DNA of 64,000 bases from Pristionchus mayeri (GCA_036245805.1 BTRK01000006.1:40676901-40740900); one strand, 5' to 3'. Shown: positions 23,701 through 31,945, counted from the stretch's first letter. The notes: a model not told the origin generated them from the letters alone. Numbers and translations are program-made.

Positions 23701-25143
23701 TTCATCTTCTGTAGAGGAGAAACATTGTATCATCGAAATCTGACGAGAAAACCTGCTAAAAATTCCAAGAAGTCTTCTAATCAAAGAACAACTCCCTCTC
23801 GTAAAGAGACAATGAGATATTTCATGAACAGAAGAGATGATCGAAAAGGCATGGAACATCAAGTCATTGGATTAGGTCCCATTACTGCCGAGTATTTGCT
23901 CCATGCAAACGATCAATGTGAAAACGATTATTTCAGCTTTATCAAGATGAAAGCTGAAGCAAATAGAAATAAGAGATTCACTACTGAAAATACATTCAGT
24001 AAATTTATTAGAGAAAAATTAAACAAGCAAGGATATGAGCCGGGAATTCGTATTCAGCTTCCCGACAGTATGCCAGGAAGTACGAAAAATTTGGATAAAA
24101 GATTCTACGACAGTATGGCAATTATGCGTAAATATGGAAAGCCGGATCTATTCCTCACATCAACCGCTAATCCACACTGGCCAGAAATCGAAGCACTGAA
24201 AATCTCAAAGCACGAAGATTGGCAGTACATGGCATATGATGTGGCAAGGATTTTCCGAGCAAAATTAAAAGAACTCACTGATGATATAATCAAGAGAGAA
24301 GTACTTGGAAAGGTTGTGTATGCCGTTTCGAGTATTGAATTCCAAAAAAGAGGTGCACCCCATATGCACATGATAATGAAACTGGAAGAACCTCTCGAGA
24401 CTAAAGAAAAGATTGATCGCGTAGTTTGTGCGGAAATCCCCGAAATTGCTCCCGTTGGAGATCCCAATCACGAGCGAACAAAAGCATTATTCGAACTCGT
24501 GAAAAAGCATCATGTACATGGACCATGTGATGGAAAGAATGAAATGAGCTGCAGAAAGGAAATGACTAATCCCTATGCACCTCATTGTCGCAAAAATTTC
24601 CCGAAGCTTTTCTCCGATGAAACTGTGATTCTCAAACACGACTATACAAAATATCGGAGACGCGACAATGGATCCGTCATTCATTTCGGTTCCAAAAATC
24701 ACGCGATTCCTCGAATCGCAACGAATCAACTTATTGTACCGTACAATCCATCGTTATTGTACAAATTCCAGAGCCACATTAATATTGAAGCGATCACTGG
24801 AGTTATGAATTTCAGATATATTTTTAAATATATCTATAAAGGTCTCGATGAAATCATCTTCAGAATCGGCGATGTCAAAGAACTCGTCGGCAAAGGAGTA
24901 ACAATTAGAGAACCAAAAGATAACGAAAATGGAACTAAACGTCCAGTTGTTGATTTAAACGAAATAGAAGCATTCAAACATGCTCGATACGTGGATCAAC
25001 ATGAGAGTGCGTGGAGCATTCTCGGATTCCCTAAATCATTTTGTTCGCACACTGTAATTCCTCTTTATGTTCATTTAGAAGGAGAAAACAGTGTGTGCTA
25101 CGAAGAAGGAGAAACTGAGCAGGAAATTGCAGACAAAATTTAA
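14614..25143 (+). CDS. Helitron polyprotein: Ulp1-like protease array plus HUH Rep
   Basis: A single open frame of 3,509 codons, numbered here from 14614 (a TTG, not a start). Three modules keep the C48/Ulp1 residues: H188-D203-Q244-C250 (DGSSCGLFVCAY), H580-D598-Q644-C650 (NDSTSCGLFSLHY) and H1223-D1240-Q1286-C1292 (NDLINCGICVCLH), with WVNDQVINAYMCIF upstream of the last. Up to six more repeats look degenerate, for example H909/C978 without Asp, Ser1669 and Ala2609 at the Cys position, and Arg2119 at the His position. Then come CxxC zinc-ligand-like pairs from C2726, the HUH motif PHMHM (H3250, H3252) and Y3402-Y3406 in RYIFKYIYKG, which nick and join DNA in rolling-circle transposition. 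Self-processing or SUMO/ubiquitin-directed action of the proteases is inference. An in-frame TAA (25141) separates it from the helicase. Confidence 0.85.
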   Translation: MLCHPPTTKRTTTKKKTRNQLKIMMQMKTKKYLSQTKSMIVKLEKTENCTDQNNDAKRNYKLSFENENTNENSKFLYSNKINDHAIKRGGKSAETEKMISQLQLDLIISDLLNNLLSENDSKILLFNNQLYSKCEKVLQENNDIEFTKDSSLLSLKHMILIDSDLIPNLENKRTDKMIFLISDSKRNHFLAAILDGNDLTFLDSSKSEKITYAQNEHIIVKFIKALRNDNSSIDVKVEDNCNQQTDGSSCGLFVCAYIDEYLSSQNYHLYLGYDFENLRERITNTTAPYINILQESFDNLSNDMIDTFAMNCKIVAVSRKCTPTIYVPYAAFTVAKDPQATDQQILGFIELEDERKQCVTIIENYNTCAMCIFYSSENNQAKIFYSFSEKSPLSLQEYSSVKSVHERVMKIIFRNASNIAYSYEKIAQQSSVAFSKFYMLNNLKTIICNESYDTNSIYLPDVRHQVFRSLTGIKLWGQPQRAITYRYRDNAEVEMQFLLNTNEMIETATFDKMATYLLNDSNKNDILIVKSLYTGEILERKVVNNSINFASDNDVLENAFINYQHGQFYRKVIIPIREAHHFWIIEFDIQSKTMNVYDSIASKHILNENTNSLAKQLVQKILQVSLGIQLNQWNSKIITEIPLQNDSTSCGLFSLHYINHILYNVALINFNPTHSRQHIAEIIFTRDNEGVLRPVEIPLGRNPPNTSINQLFQNLPNPVINRPVFKKPIPIPMPNVPNKNNNYNKNDTIVQKVPKKNATKVEAKKKPENVKTDHKIVNYISNDDVQHDEEENKIVTENRNRPYNTYDNCNDDESDTNEMSKAPTKLGPNPLTREVVDYCMNAIIRNVKTTERNVVFRCDASVFFAQPKHNQYQLININAREYFNEFNEASIENSQADKIFIPICFGKNHSKMLLAFFMPAFTQTVIYSPFFLSRGDTKYIKRVLKCIILMFKIMTKDSVDEIKYTFEKCEQTLQEWECPLYALHFFENIIKHGKIETNTFSATEYREQLSANIFPQQLRTENVLEQPINEKENIVEESVVPNTSDISPAQIDSSVQNNEYMNNQDAIVPVITSPSKIQFKFDATLIKAEPLDEIPDENYPTNNDMFNYFDDTFVISDIDDVRRMKNYDENGKEIPFFIINIKDYLTLNGTRWVNDQVINAYMCIFRYPRMFLSTDARYKTGGIRYVLPVPSEFYNKPKRGRILKKENVYTYEYVLFPYCTQRHWKLCIFDVKNENAIIFDSLNVPFTKNERERINNVWDDLRDKNVREGKPALSFTINPKGKTMFQNDLINCGICVCLHALYFLGEHTLPKEHCMTKHREDLMMVLQDSLCVSIRLEDGRIVDNTYHKELREIRKRDLPEAALWFSKYEAAIKTKSKGAKSVDKNVVESENAIDIDKSQLVAPKTPKRKIESSNDNTNIIHDNLEMSNDLADCLSENLVLHTPVKKSRRSALRTNDDAIFAVPETPKRRSRSKTPVVPSNNSTTIVNERIRSESPADMPLPVTPTTTIHESDVSMENSKTHDASAQLVAQMKTMKTLSCEFVNESLEFILRSKDISLAKTDIFDLRKKFRMEFFSILNKNADKIVFPCFRMERKKVAHCFLIGYLKSMNKVVIHYVNNKIDQNTTDEAIKKVRSVIDYIFPDENLSQSLECVITKHDETKMDKSYSEISAITLLRCVENFADSLGSCDLSDMNNYHDSLIKRFEKDDKNNDTNLQDELMESPSRLFNRSSRASSVASRRSTRSTPVRSTRSTDDDARKITEDTSEINPVQIPIRADSPELFSDNSDRESIAPRSRSVSVASNRTECTENSVQIMNESICVDREKIIDIIQSRTKCLTASHFEQVLSCFIDSSVLLAKCSLINKSIKLKRENASKYFYNLSFPVKAERIIFPVMKMKSNKVELCMVLFYSRVTMKCWICIPRKSTNSRDYDWIKNIIQQSIKLIYDKDVSFELFNEEFAPDKDFFKEQLLMFRHCKIYLSQSTHINNFSSFNYDDFCEEIIKKLKGEDLMMDIPEVTNDVESNLNVMDTTDSKPSIDEQLKSVQITSEMVKTISGQSELCSEIMNAGIELMIPRDKYKQAALLSSNLFDNYLTNKCIGVTLKKQKQTDKCFYIPLRISDRWVLVEYYSTCATVIDSRGGLNNAEKKIIYDFLNDLFDIKMHQNDIEHDPERSFVDNFCSSGLITLINACISISKEDNVDANNFKEWLKDELIKTYSIDQQKIDQHNVNEDITAELPRLRKRRYESTTKPEKKKSNDENLIDFLIKHGLVSNREVEGNPLFEIELGDLQFFRDNSDISAKLLNVVIAERLSRNDNSNYKVVNAEFVETYFKDGIADNIKSLREEGKHFIIPFLHKKSWYFVFNNDKTIPKLTIYLHESQEKNKFESKLTQISDMLNDTDKSVQISYETDNIVKSRLSANSFVALLSNLNYILNSSHSFDINKYLKIENKIKFIILNDIIQSPKIAINLSDDEKNKFCKTFKKPIFSVDRLKELDNLSFDISEEIFNAYVCSIQSTHTMVLPLQAFSSEVRLEGFSLDRRDCLIIPFKRDSHYCVAIIRDRKCSIYDKEINANCTALYAQLQSASSLYERNRASCTIEKIYPPNLQPVTSLAFITGIIHSFIQYERNILYKFDMLSLKTLIKRQLASEPFVEISDVEWKYVDEVCRVRINEDPLSASALSYAQSIRVNNINANHVAANRNRRTITQQTNRFHIGNPLPEIFILPSQIECEHCKAHIYKHYEDPKVCCKNGDVYLGDQIHVKITVKKMLELKENIHKCSSSAPYRMVGEMNRKHSFACRTTKSMPRNKFPKGGTIPIKINGAYKVAPVSIDISPYAGNHFTCLNICNQQVSVDRDYRNAKLSDTDRADVQYFSEEYRKCLQETHPFYEFYKTAIELTKEEFERAKSAKEVPREIVMTIMDPFEVNKSIAAGKLDKHLKETGAFVPEGDDANAKKINNKKRLEFLKCLGVPSTHERNLNAPETDQPIAYFQMYEKGKLYDYEDLNKGIRVFHKKPNKQTYIPHMAAYRDAAMFPFIFCRGETLYHRNLTRKPAKNSKKSSNQRTTPSRKETMRYFMNRRDDRKGMEHQVIGLGPITAEYLLHANDQCENDYFSFIKMKAEANRNKRFTTENTFSKFIREKLNKQGYEPGIRIQLPDSMPGSTKNLDKRFYDSMAIMRKYGKPDLFLTSTANPHWPEIEALKISKHEDWQYMAYDVARIFRAKLKELTDDIIKREVLGKVVYAVSSIEFQKRGAPHMHMIMKLEEPLETKEKIDRVVCAEIPEIAPVGDPNHERTKALFELVKKHHVHGPCDGKNEMSCRKEMTNPYAPHCRKNFPKLFSDETVILKHDYTKYRRRDNGSVIHFGSKNHAIPRIATNQLIVPYNPSLLYKFQSHINIEAITGVMNFRYIFKYIYKGLDEIIFRIGDVKELVGKGVTIREPKDNENGTKRPVVDLNEIEAFKHARYVDQHESAWSILGFPKSFCSHTVIPLYVHLEGENSVCYEEGETEQEIADKI

Positions 25144-25170
25144 AAATCAAGAACCAAATTTCTTGATTAT

Positions 25171-27924
25171 ATGAGATATATGAAAAAGCCAGATGCACGT
25201 AGAGACCTCACATTCGAGGAGGCAAACATGCAACTGCGTTATGATAAGAAGAAAGGCTACGTTGAGTATGCTTCAAACAGACAACATCAAATTAATAAGA
25301 ATGTTGGATACCTCGTTCCCGTATTTCCATCAAATATTGAAAAATACGGACTATATGTCCTCGCTCGCAAAAGAGCAGGATACAGAAGTTATGAGGAACT
25401 ACTCACTGATCCGAACACCCAAACCGTTCACACCAGCTTCGAAACAGCTGCGAGAGCAATGGGATATCTGAATGATGATGAGGAATGGGATTATTGCATG
25501 CAATTGGGCACAAGAACTAAGATGGCTTATGCCTCTCGAGTGCTCTTTGCTACAATTCTCGCAAATTGTAACGTCCCCAACCCCCGTCAATTCTGGGAGA
25601 AATACAAGGCTATGCTGATTGATCCCGATAGAGACAATAAATATACTCCTAATGAAAGAGAGCAGAAAGCTCTCGCCCATATCAAATCAATGCTAAAGTC
25701 AAAAGGTCGCAAGTATAAAGCATATGGCCTTCCTGAAGTAATCATGGATCCGAAAATTCTTCAGAGGATACATGACAAGAGAAAGAAAATTTCTCAAGAT
25801 TATTGCCTCGAAAATAGAGGAAAACTGAATGCTGAACAGCGAATAATTGCCGAAAAGATAATTAAATGTATTGAAGATCCTTCCGATCCGAATCGACTGT
25901 TCATGGTAACAGGAAGCGGTGGATGCGGGAAAACTTTCCTGTACAAATACATAATTCATTGGTGCATCGCAAATGATCACCCGATTCAACCAGTCGCTTC
26001 GACGGGAATCGCAGCAACACTACTGCCAGAAGGATTGACAGCACATACTGCTTTCAAGATCCCACTGAATCCATCCGTATTCACCAAACCCAATCTCAAC
26101 ATTACAAAAGGGAGAGGGAAGAAATTGGCCGAAACTGAAATTATCATTTGGGATGAAATCTCAATGACTGATATTTATACCTTCGATCACGTAAATAGAA
26201 CACTCCAGGCTGTAAGCCCTGAGTGTGATCAAGATACACCATTCGGAAATAAGGTGGTACTCATTGGAGGAGACTTCAAGCAGATTCTCCCCATTCTGAA
26301 GAATCCATCAAATTCGAATGTTGATTCGGTCACGATCAATAATTCACCTCTATTTGAAAAGTTCCAACACTTGAAACTTGACAAAAATATGAGACTCAAA
26401 CCGGGTCAAAAAGAATATGGAAAATGGCTTGCTGGAGTCGGTACAAGTCAGAATAATTTCCATGGAGATAAACTCGATGTTCCTGAAAACATGTTATGCG
26501 CTAACATGAAAGAACTTATCGATTTTACATTTCCTGAAAATATTCGAAAGAATCCGAAACTCATAAGCACATCTGCAATACTCGCTGTTAGAAATGATGT
26601 TTGCAACTTAATTAACGAAGAGATTCTCAAAACGATTGATGAACCTCTTATCACTCTAACAGCTATCAGTACTCCTCCAGATGAGATTGATAACGCCGGA
26701 ATGCCAGCCTACAGTATCGAATATCTAGAATCAAATGATATTCATGAATTGCCTCCTCACGATTTGCACGTGAAAGCAGGATGCATTCTGATGCTCATGA
26801 GAAACATTGATATTAAGAATAAATTGTGCAATGGCACGAAATTAATATTCAGAAGGCTCCATCAGGACCCTGCGTATCCCTACAAATTGATGGAATGCGA
26901 GAATTTATCCGTCGAAGATGATTACAAAAAGATTGTATTTATTCCAAGAATTATCATAAAATACGAAGACAAGCAAGGAATTGCACTCAGTCGTAGGCAG
27001 TTCCCAGTCAAACAGTGTTCTGCGATGACAATCAATAAAAGTCAAGGACAGACACTCGATAGAGTGGGACTATGCATGACAACTCCCTCGTTTTCGCATG
27101 GGCAAATGTACGTTGCGTTTTCGAGAGTTCGAGATCGCGATTCAATCAAAGTTTACGCACAACCTGAACATTGTCAGAAAACTCTGCCTGATGGCACTGT
27201 TGTTACTCTCGTGACAAACGTTGTTAACACTGATTTGCTGCAAATTGTCGGAGAAGATCTTACGAGTCACTTAGATACTCCTTACAATTCGCAAGCTACA
27301 AGTGTAGAGATGTACGGAATAGATGATAATGTCGGTGGAGAAAGTACCGATGAAGAAGAGTTCCCTGAACAAAAAGGATATCCTGTGTATTCTGACGAAG
27401 ATGAGATGATGGAAGAGGGTAAAGACGAACCCGTGAGGTCACAGTCTCAACCTCAGGAAACATTCCATTCTCAAGCAATTTTCCTTTCTCAACAACAATC
27501 CCAAGAAGTGATCAATGAAGATTACGATGAGGATGAGGAAGAAATTGGAGATGAGGAATTGGAAACAATGATAAATAATCGCTGGAGTAAACCATTGCAA
27601 GAGAATACTGATGCTGTTGAGAAAGCTGATGATGATGATTACGAACCTGCTCAGAAAAAATCACTAATTGAACAGACAGAGGAACACTCTTCTCAGTTGT
27701 CTCGTAAAAGTGATAACTTTGAAAATTATGAAAATGAAGAAGATCAGAACCGCGAGGATTCTGATTTTGAAGAAGATGAATTTGACGCTGAACCTGAAGA
27801 GGAATTCGTGAATCCTCAGGATTACGCGGCAGAATTATCCAGTGATGATGAGGACCTCGAGAGGCATCACATCTTTGGAGAAGATTCAGAATCCGATAAT
27901 GATTCCGATGATGCTGAGAATTAG
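25171..27924 (+). CDS. Helitron PIF1-type helicase domain with acidic tail
   Basis: 917 codons from an ATG in the same frame as the upstream Rep, ten codons after its TAA; in intact Helitrons Rep and helicase are one protein, so this is most likely its C-terminal half. Walker A GSGGCGKT is at residues 248-255, Walker B IIIWDEISM has D328-E329, followed by GGDFKQILPI, KSQGQTLDRVGL and GQMYVAFSRV (conserved SF1B motifs). The last 180 residues are rich in Asp and Glu with Gln/Ser stretches, which is not part of the helicase fold and may be disordered. Catalytic residues are intact, unlike copy 1. Whether it is made separately by internal initiation is not known. Confidence 0.85.
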   Translation: MRYMKKPDARRDLTFEEANMQLRYDKKKGYVEYASNRQHQINKNVGYLVPVFPSNIEKYGLYVLARKRAGYRSYEELLTDPNTQTVHTSFETAARAMGYLNDDEEWDYCMQLGTRTKMAYASRVLFATILANCNVPNPRQFWEKYKAMLIDPDRDNKYTPNEREQKALAHIKSMLKSKGRKYKAYGLPEVIMDPKILQRIHDKRKKISQDYCLENRGKLNAEQRIIAEKIIKCIEDPSDPNRLFMVTGSGGCGKTFLYKYIIHWCIANDHPIQPVASTGIAATLLPEGLTAHTAFKIPLNPSVFTKPNLNITKGRGKKLAETEIIIWDEISMTDIYTFDHVNRTLQAVSPECDQDTPFGNKVVLIGGDFKQILPILKNPSNSNVDSVTINNSPLFEKFQHLKLDKNMRLKPGQKEYGKWLAGVGTSQNNFHGDKLDVPENMLCANMKELIDFTFPENIRKNPKLISTSAILAVRNDVCNLINEEILKTIDEPLITLTAISTPPDEIDNAGMPAYSIEYLESNDIHELPPHDLHVKAGCILMLMRNIDIKNKLCNGTKLIFRRLHQDPAYPYKLMECENLSVEDDYKKIVFIPRIIIKYEDKQGIALSRRQFPVKQCSAMTINKSQGQTLDRVGLCMTTPSFSHGQMYVAFSRVRDRDSIKVYAQPEHCQKTLPDGTVVTLVTNVVNTDLLQIVGEDLTSHLDTPYNSQATSVEMYGIDDNVGGESTDEEEFPEQKGYPVYSDEDEMMEEGKDEPVRSQSQPQETFHSQAIFLSQQQSQEVINEDYDEDEEEIGDEELETMINNRWSKPLQENTDAVEKADDDDYEPAQKKSLIEQTEEHSSQLSRKSDNFENYENEEDQNREDSDFEEDEFDAEPEEEFVNPQDYAAELSSDDEDLERHHIFGEDSESDNDSDDAEN

Positions 27925-28655
27925 TTAAGAACAAATAAGAATAAATAATTTATTCTTACAATACTAATTCAATTAAAGTGTACATTAAATGGTACATTAA
28001 AATGTGAAAGACATATAAATAATCAATGATAAGAATTAATGATGAACCTTAAATATCTGGTGGTGATGGGCGTGGATGGAGGGAGGGGCCTATAATCAAA
28101 CCTAATAAAACATTGAATCAAATCACAATCAATTGTATGAATAAACAAAGGATATTGAAGAATATCTTAATCAAGTAACCATGCCTGTCACAATGTCAGG
28201 ACAATGCATTTAATATTTTGGAACTACATCTTCGGCCAGTGCAGACGGCAGATGTCACTCATGTGTTCCCGATGATATTTCTGGATTTCTGGAAATAAAG
28301 TGTATTGTTATTTATATCTTGCATTTTTTTTCAACATTTACACCCACTGATTTGTAGAAGTAAACATTAGTAAATTATTATCTACATTTTATTACAAATT
28401 TTCACATTTTCGATATTTTCTTAGCTTCGACGTGTGTCTTCGGAATTGTTGAGTTTCCGGTTATGAGCATAGGATCTCTCAGAGTTATTTTTTAGTATGT
28501 TTACATTACTTCCGACGACGCGCAGCGTCGGAGCAAGTAATCTCTTCGTGAATTCTTCGCTGTATGTTCATGTCTTCTTTTCGAACATGCTCCATTTCTC
28601 GGCTAGAATTTTTATCACAAAAATCGTCTTGTAAAACCCAATTTACGGCGTGCCC
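27925..28655 (+). other. Helitron copy 2 non-coding tail
   Basis: Sequence between the helicase stop and the 3' hairpin, collinear with 2749-3465. It contains AATAAA-like motifs near 27945 that could end the transcript. No frame is supported. Confidence 0.7.
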
Positions 28656-28678
28656 CTAGCGAGCGGGAGCTCGGCTAG
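28656..28678 (+). repeat. Helitron 3' terminal hairpin with CTAG
   Basis: Identical to 3466-3488: CGAGC-GGGA-GCTCG followed by GCTAG and T. The next 170 bp are shared with the flank of copy 1. Confidence 0.65.
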
Positions 28679-29011
28679 TTCCCTATACATAAAAGAACAT
28701 TGAATGCCAGATTTACCGCTCAGATTAATAACACTCAGGGAATGCTGGAACTTGATGGCAAGATGTGGGAAATAAATAGGTTATATGTAATCGGCCACGG
28801 CGCATCTTTTTGCTGTTGGGACCGAAGCGATTGGATTACTGTAGGTAGGTCAAAACTCACTTTGAAGTTTTGACAAAATCACGTTTTGGGCTCTAGCGGC
28901 CGAGCGCGTGCTGCTAGCGCTTAGCCCTTGGCAGGAGAAATGTTCAGCTCGACGAGACGCGTCGAATGGTCTATTTCACTTTTTCTGAAAATCAAAAATA
29001 ACGAATTTTAG

Positions 29012-29084
29012 GGCGTGGCGCAATCGGTAAAACGTTAGACTAGCGCGCAAACGGAGCCGTAGGTTCGATCCCCTCGGCGGCAGA
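29012..29084 (+). repeat. tRNA-derived SINE head
   Basis: A box TGGCGCAATCGG (29016-29027) and B box GGTTCGATCCC (29062-29072), with a central part resembling D and anticodon arms. This is the most tRNA-like of the set. It is followed by repeat sequence rather than a clean Pol III terminator, so I call it a SINE head or tRNA pseudogene. Confidence 0.55.
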
Positions 29085-30186
29085 CCTTTTGCATCATTTT
29101 TAGCTACACGGAGGGGTGATGTAGGGTCGATGTACTATCCCTTGCTGCAATTTGGAGCTGGTTGGTAGCGAACCCGGAGAGTTCTGGGTGCAGGTCGAAT
29201 TTTCGAACTAGCGCCGCAGCTCCGTTTCAAGGGATGGCGTGTTTGCTTTTGGTCGGGATTCTTAACGAATGAAACCATATTGTGGAAAATGATCAGACGG
29301 TTCTGGCTAGACCGGTGGGATCTCTGTAGCCCGAAAATGAAGCAAGTTATCGCCATTCACCTGAGGGAATGTCGAGTTTGCGATTTTGCGCAAAACGCAC
29401 CCTACTTTTCGTGCCCATGGTAAGTATAGAAGATGTCATGGTAAAAACTAACCAACTATACTGCTATGGGCAGAAAACACTGCTCTTTCGATCTGGATAA
29501 TCGCCGTTTCGATAAGTTCAAAGGGAGCGGAGATATCGCGAGTAAGCGGGACAACAGGGAGAGGAAAGGGGCTTTCTTTTACTGCATTCGAGATGACGGC
29601 TAATTACTTTAATGTTCTGGACCGAAAATGAATAGAGTACTTTGTAGAACTCGTCGAGACGGTTGTTTTGATCTACTAGGCGATTTATTTGGAGCCCATG
29701 TACGCCCGTGGCGAGCCGTGAACGGGCGCGGCGTGATTTTGTACGATTTTGCCCAAAACGCACCCTACTTTTCGAGCCCCTGGTAAGTATAGAAGACGTC
29801 GTGGTAAATACTAACGAACTATACTACTATGGGCAGAAAACACTCCTCTTTCGATCTGGACAATCGCCGTATCGATAAGTGCAAAGATAAAGAAGTTGTC
29901 GCGAGTAAGCGGGACAACAGGGAGAGGAAAGGGGCATTCTTTTACTGCATTCGAGAGGACGGCTAATTGCTTTGATGTTCTGGACCACAATTGAATAGAG
30001 CATCTTGTAGAACTCGTCGAGACGGTTCTTTTAATCTACTAGGTGATTTATTTTGAGCCCATTTACGCCCGTGGCGAGCGGTGAAAGAGCGCGGCGCGAG
30101 TAAACTACCGTATACCCAGCTCTCTCCACTGCCGGGGCGCTTCGTTCGCCTCTTCTAGGGCCAGTAGGAGCTACGCACCATGTTCC

Positions 30187-30262
30187 CAAGTGGTCTAGTG
30201 TTTGAGCAGCCTACCTAACGAAAAGGAGGTTGTTGGTTCGAGCCCCGTCCGGTGCAAACTTT
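30187..30262 (+). repeat. tRNA-derived SINE head with T-run
   Basis: A-box-like TGGTCTAGTG (30191-30200), B box GGTTCGAGCCC (30235-30245) and a run of six T starting near 30260 that could terminate Pol III. The spacing is tRNA-like, but flanking repeats argue for a SINE. Confidence 0.5.
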
Positions 30263-30330
30263 TTTCCATGACTAAAACGGCTAGAAAACCCCATTTTTTC
30301 ACCATTTTGAACTCAATTTACGGCGTGCCC

Positions 30331-30352
30331 CTAGCGAGCGGAGCTCGGCTAG
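30331..30352 (+). repeat. Outer Helitron 3' terminal hairpin
   Basis: Third copy of the hairpin (one G fewer in the loop), ending CTAG then T at 30353. Within six bases the sequence becomes identical to the flank of the duplicated gene at 38244, which has no Helitron. The insertion border is therefore at or very near this CTAG. Confidence 0.7.
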
Positions 30353-30704
30353 TAAAGCGACATACCTGCTGAGATTCCAATTTAGCCATTCACGCATTAT
30401 TAATTATTATTGCACCTACGCTAGCTAAATATGTGATTATAACAATGAACATTTATGCTTGGAGAAGGGTGGAACGTGCAAATCCATCAATTCTCATGCA
30501 TATTGGCGCAGTTCGATGATCCGCACGAAACAGAAATTTATCTTTATCCGGGACATGGGTCGACTTCGATTGTCTTGGCGGCTTCACACGCATCGCTCGC
30601 CGATTTGTAGCAGCTCCTCCTCCGACAAGCTCCGCCTAACCCCCTTCTGGACGGCGATAGAGGCGAGGTGAGCGAGCGAGACCATTCTGCAAGCGAGCAC
30701 ACTA

Positions 30705-31945
30705 TTGGGGTGTCCGGAAAGTTCGTATAATTTTTTGTTTTTATTTTTTATTCAATGCTTTACAATTCTCAGTGACCAATGTATGCCCCCTTCTTTCTCA
30801 CTACCTCCCTCCAGCGATTGGGCAGGGTCTCGATTCCTCTCTTCCAGAATGCGGGTTTCTTCGAGACCGCCCAGTTCACGAAAGCCCTCACAACTTCATC
30901 TCGATTCTTGAACTTCTTTCCTTTGCAGAAGTCAGAGAGAGAGCGGAAGCAGTGGTAGTCGCATGGGGAGAGATCCGGGGAATACGGTGGATGGGAATCC
31001 TCTCGATCTTCAGCTCGTCCATTTTCTTCTGGGTCATCTTCGCTCGATGTGGGCGAGCATTGTCCATCAGAAGAAGAATTTTGCCCTGGTTCAGGAGTCT
31101 GGGAGGGACTCTGATCGCGACTTCTTCCAGTTGTTCAGAGAAGAGGTCGGCATTGATGCTGGTGCCAGGGGCGAGGATCTCCCAGTAGATGGGACCGAGC
31201 ACTGAGAAGAAGAAGCAGAGGAGTTCCTTCTTTCCGTGCTCTTCCTTCTTCGGGACGGGCGTGGGCTTCTCATCTGCATCCACCCATTGCAGTCTCCTCA
31301 CAGGGTTATCGTACGTGATCCACTTCTCATCTGTAGCGATGATGGAATTGGCCCATCGAAGATTGGATCTACGATGGAGTAATTCCCGACAGACTTGAAC
31401 ACGATTTTTCAGCTGTTCGGGGGAGAGGTCATGGGGAATCACTTGTGGGAGTTTCGGCTTCTTCCCAGATCGATGGAGGATATCGGACACCGTTGATCTG
31501 GGAGTACCAGTATACTTCTTCAACTCACGCACACTGGCCATGGGCTTGCGCTTCAGTGTGCGGAGAACGAGAGGCTGATCGAGGGAGGGAGGGCGTCCAG
31601 AGCGGGGTTGATCATCGAGACCAAACTCCCCTTTCTTGAAGCGGGAGAACCACTTATAGCAGAAGGGTATGGAGGGGGCGTCAGCTCCTTCCGACTGGGC
31701 CAGGGCAGAGTGGGCCTCCTTCACGGATCGGCCAAGACGGTAGTAATGAAGTAAAACTGCTCGGAGGTAGAGATGGGAGTCCATCACAAGAATCAATGTA
31801 GCAACTAGGAGACTGATTAAATCCTCTCACTACTCAACGTCAGAATGATGCAATACATTGTTGACAAACAGATTGCGCAATCACTGCATTTGATCGCGAA
31901 CTGACTTTTTTCTGAAGCATTATACGAACTTTCCGGACACCCCAA
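30705..31945 (-). mobile_element. mariner transposon with perfect TIRs
   Basis: 1,241 bp with 27-bp identical terminal repeats starting TTGGGGTGTCCGGAAAGTTC, flanked by TA on both sides (30703-30704, 31946-31947). It sits in the last intron of gene copy A; copy B near 38590 shows the uninterrupted site, confirming the insertion. Perfect ends suggest it is young. Confidence 0.95.
30769..31784 (-). pseudogene. mariner DD34D transposase with one frameshift
   Basis: Starts at ATG 31784 (MDSHLYLRAVLLHYY). The N-terminal helix-turn-helix region has the WFSRFKKGEFGLDDQPRSGR signature. Catalytic Asp residues occur in ATDEKWI and LMDNARPH. A one-base deletion in a G run at about 30993-30995 (plus strand) shifts the frame just before the third Asp; the other frame carries HPPYSPDLSPCDYH, placing 34 residues between the second and third Asp as in mariner, and ends at a TGA at 30769-30771. 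Apart from this lesion the frame is whole. The element is therefore probably immobile on its own but can be moved by a related transposase. Confidence 0.9.

Larger units (their letters stand above)
14460..28678 (+). mobile_element. Helitron copy 2, nearly complete autonomous element with Ulp1 array
   Basis: Contains, on one strand, a long frame with Ulp1-like modules, Rep (HUH) and PIF1-like helicase, then a tail and a CTAG hairpin end (28675-28678) followed by T. The 5' boundary is not determined; 14460 is the first ATG of the likely N-terminal frame. A third copy of the 3' hairpin at 30331-30352 may be the end actually used in the last transposition. Most of the coding region is open, so insertion looks recent, but a frame break at 14744-14749 and a stop at 25141-25143 suggest it is no longer fully active. 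Confidence 0.85.
28679..30330 (+). repeat. SINE-like mosaic between two Helitron ends
   Basis: Repetitive sequence without a gene. A block 'tttcgatctggacaatcgccg' plus 'gacaacagggagaggaaagggg' occurs twice (about 29485-29570 and 29848-29940) and in the 4365-4450 region. The 'actcgtcgagacggtt' module occurs at about 29647 and 30008. tRNA-like promoter boxes are at 29016-29072 and 30191-30245. The stretch is bracketed by two copies of the Helitron 3' hairpin, so it may have been carried by the Helitron. Confidence 0.55.

Noticed and set aside
29012..29084. A functional tRNA gene
   Set aside because: A and B boxes are present, but the acceptor stem does not pair convincingly and the sequence is embedded in repeats.
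30584..30686. Alternative longer reading frames through the last exon of gene copies A and B (ending ...DPCPG or ...FLKT)
   Set aside because: They are open in both copies, but only the MVSLA frame matches the phase left by the preceding exon.
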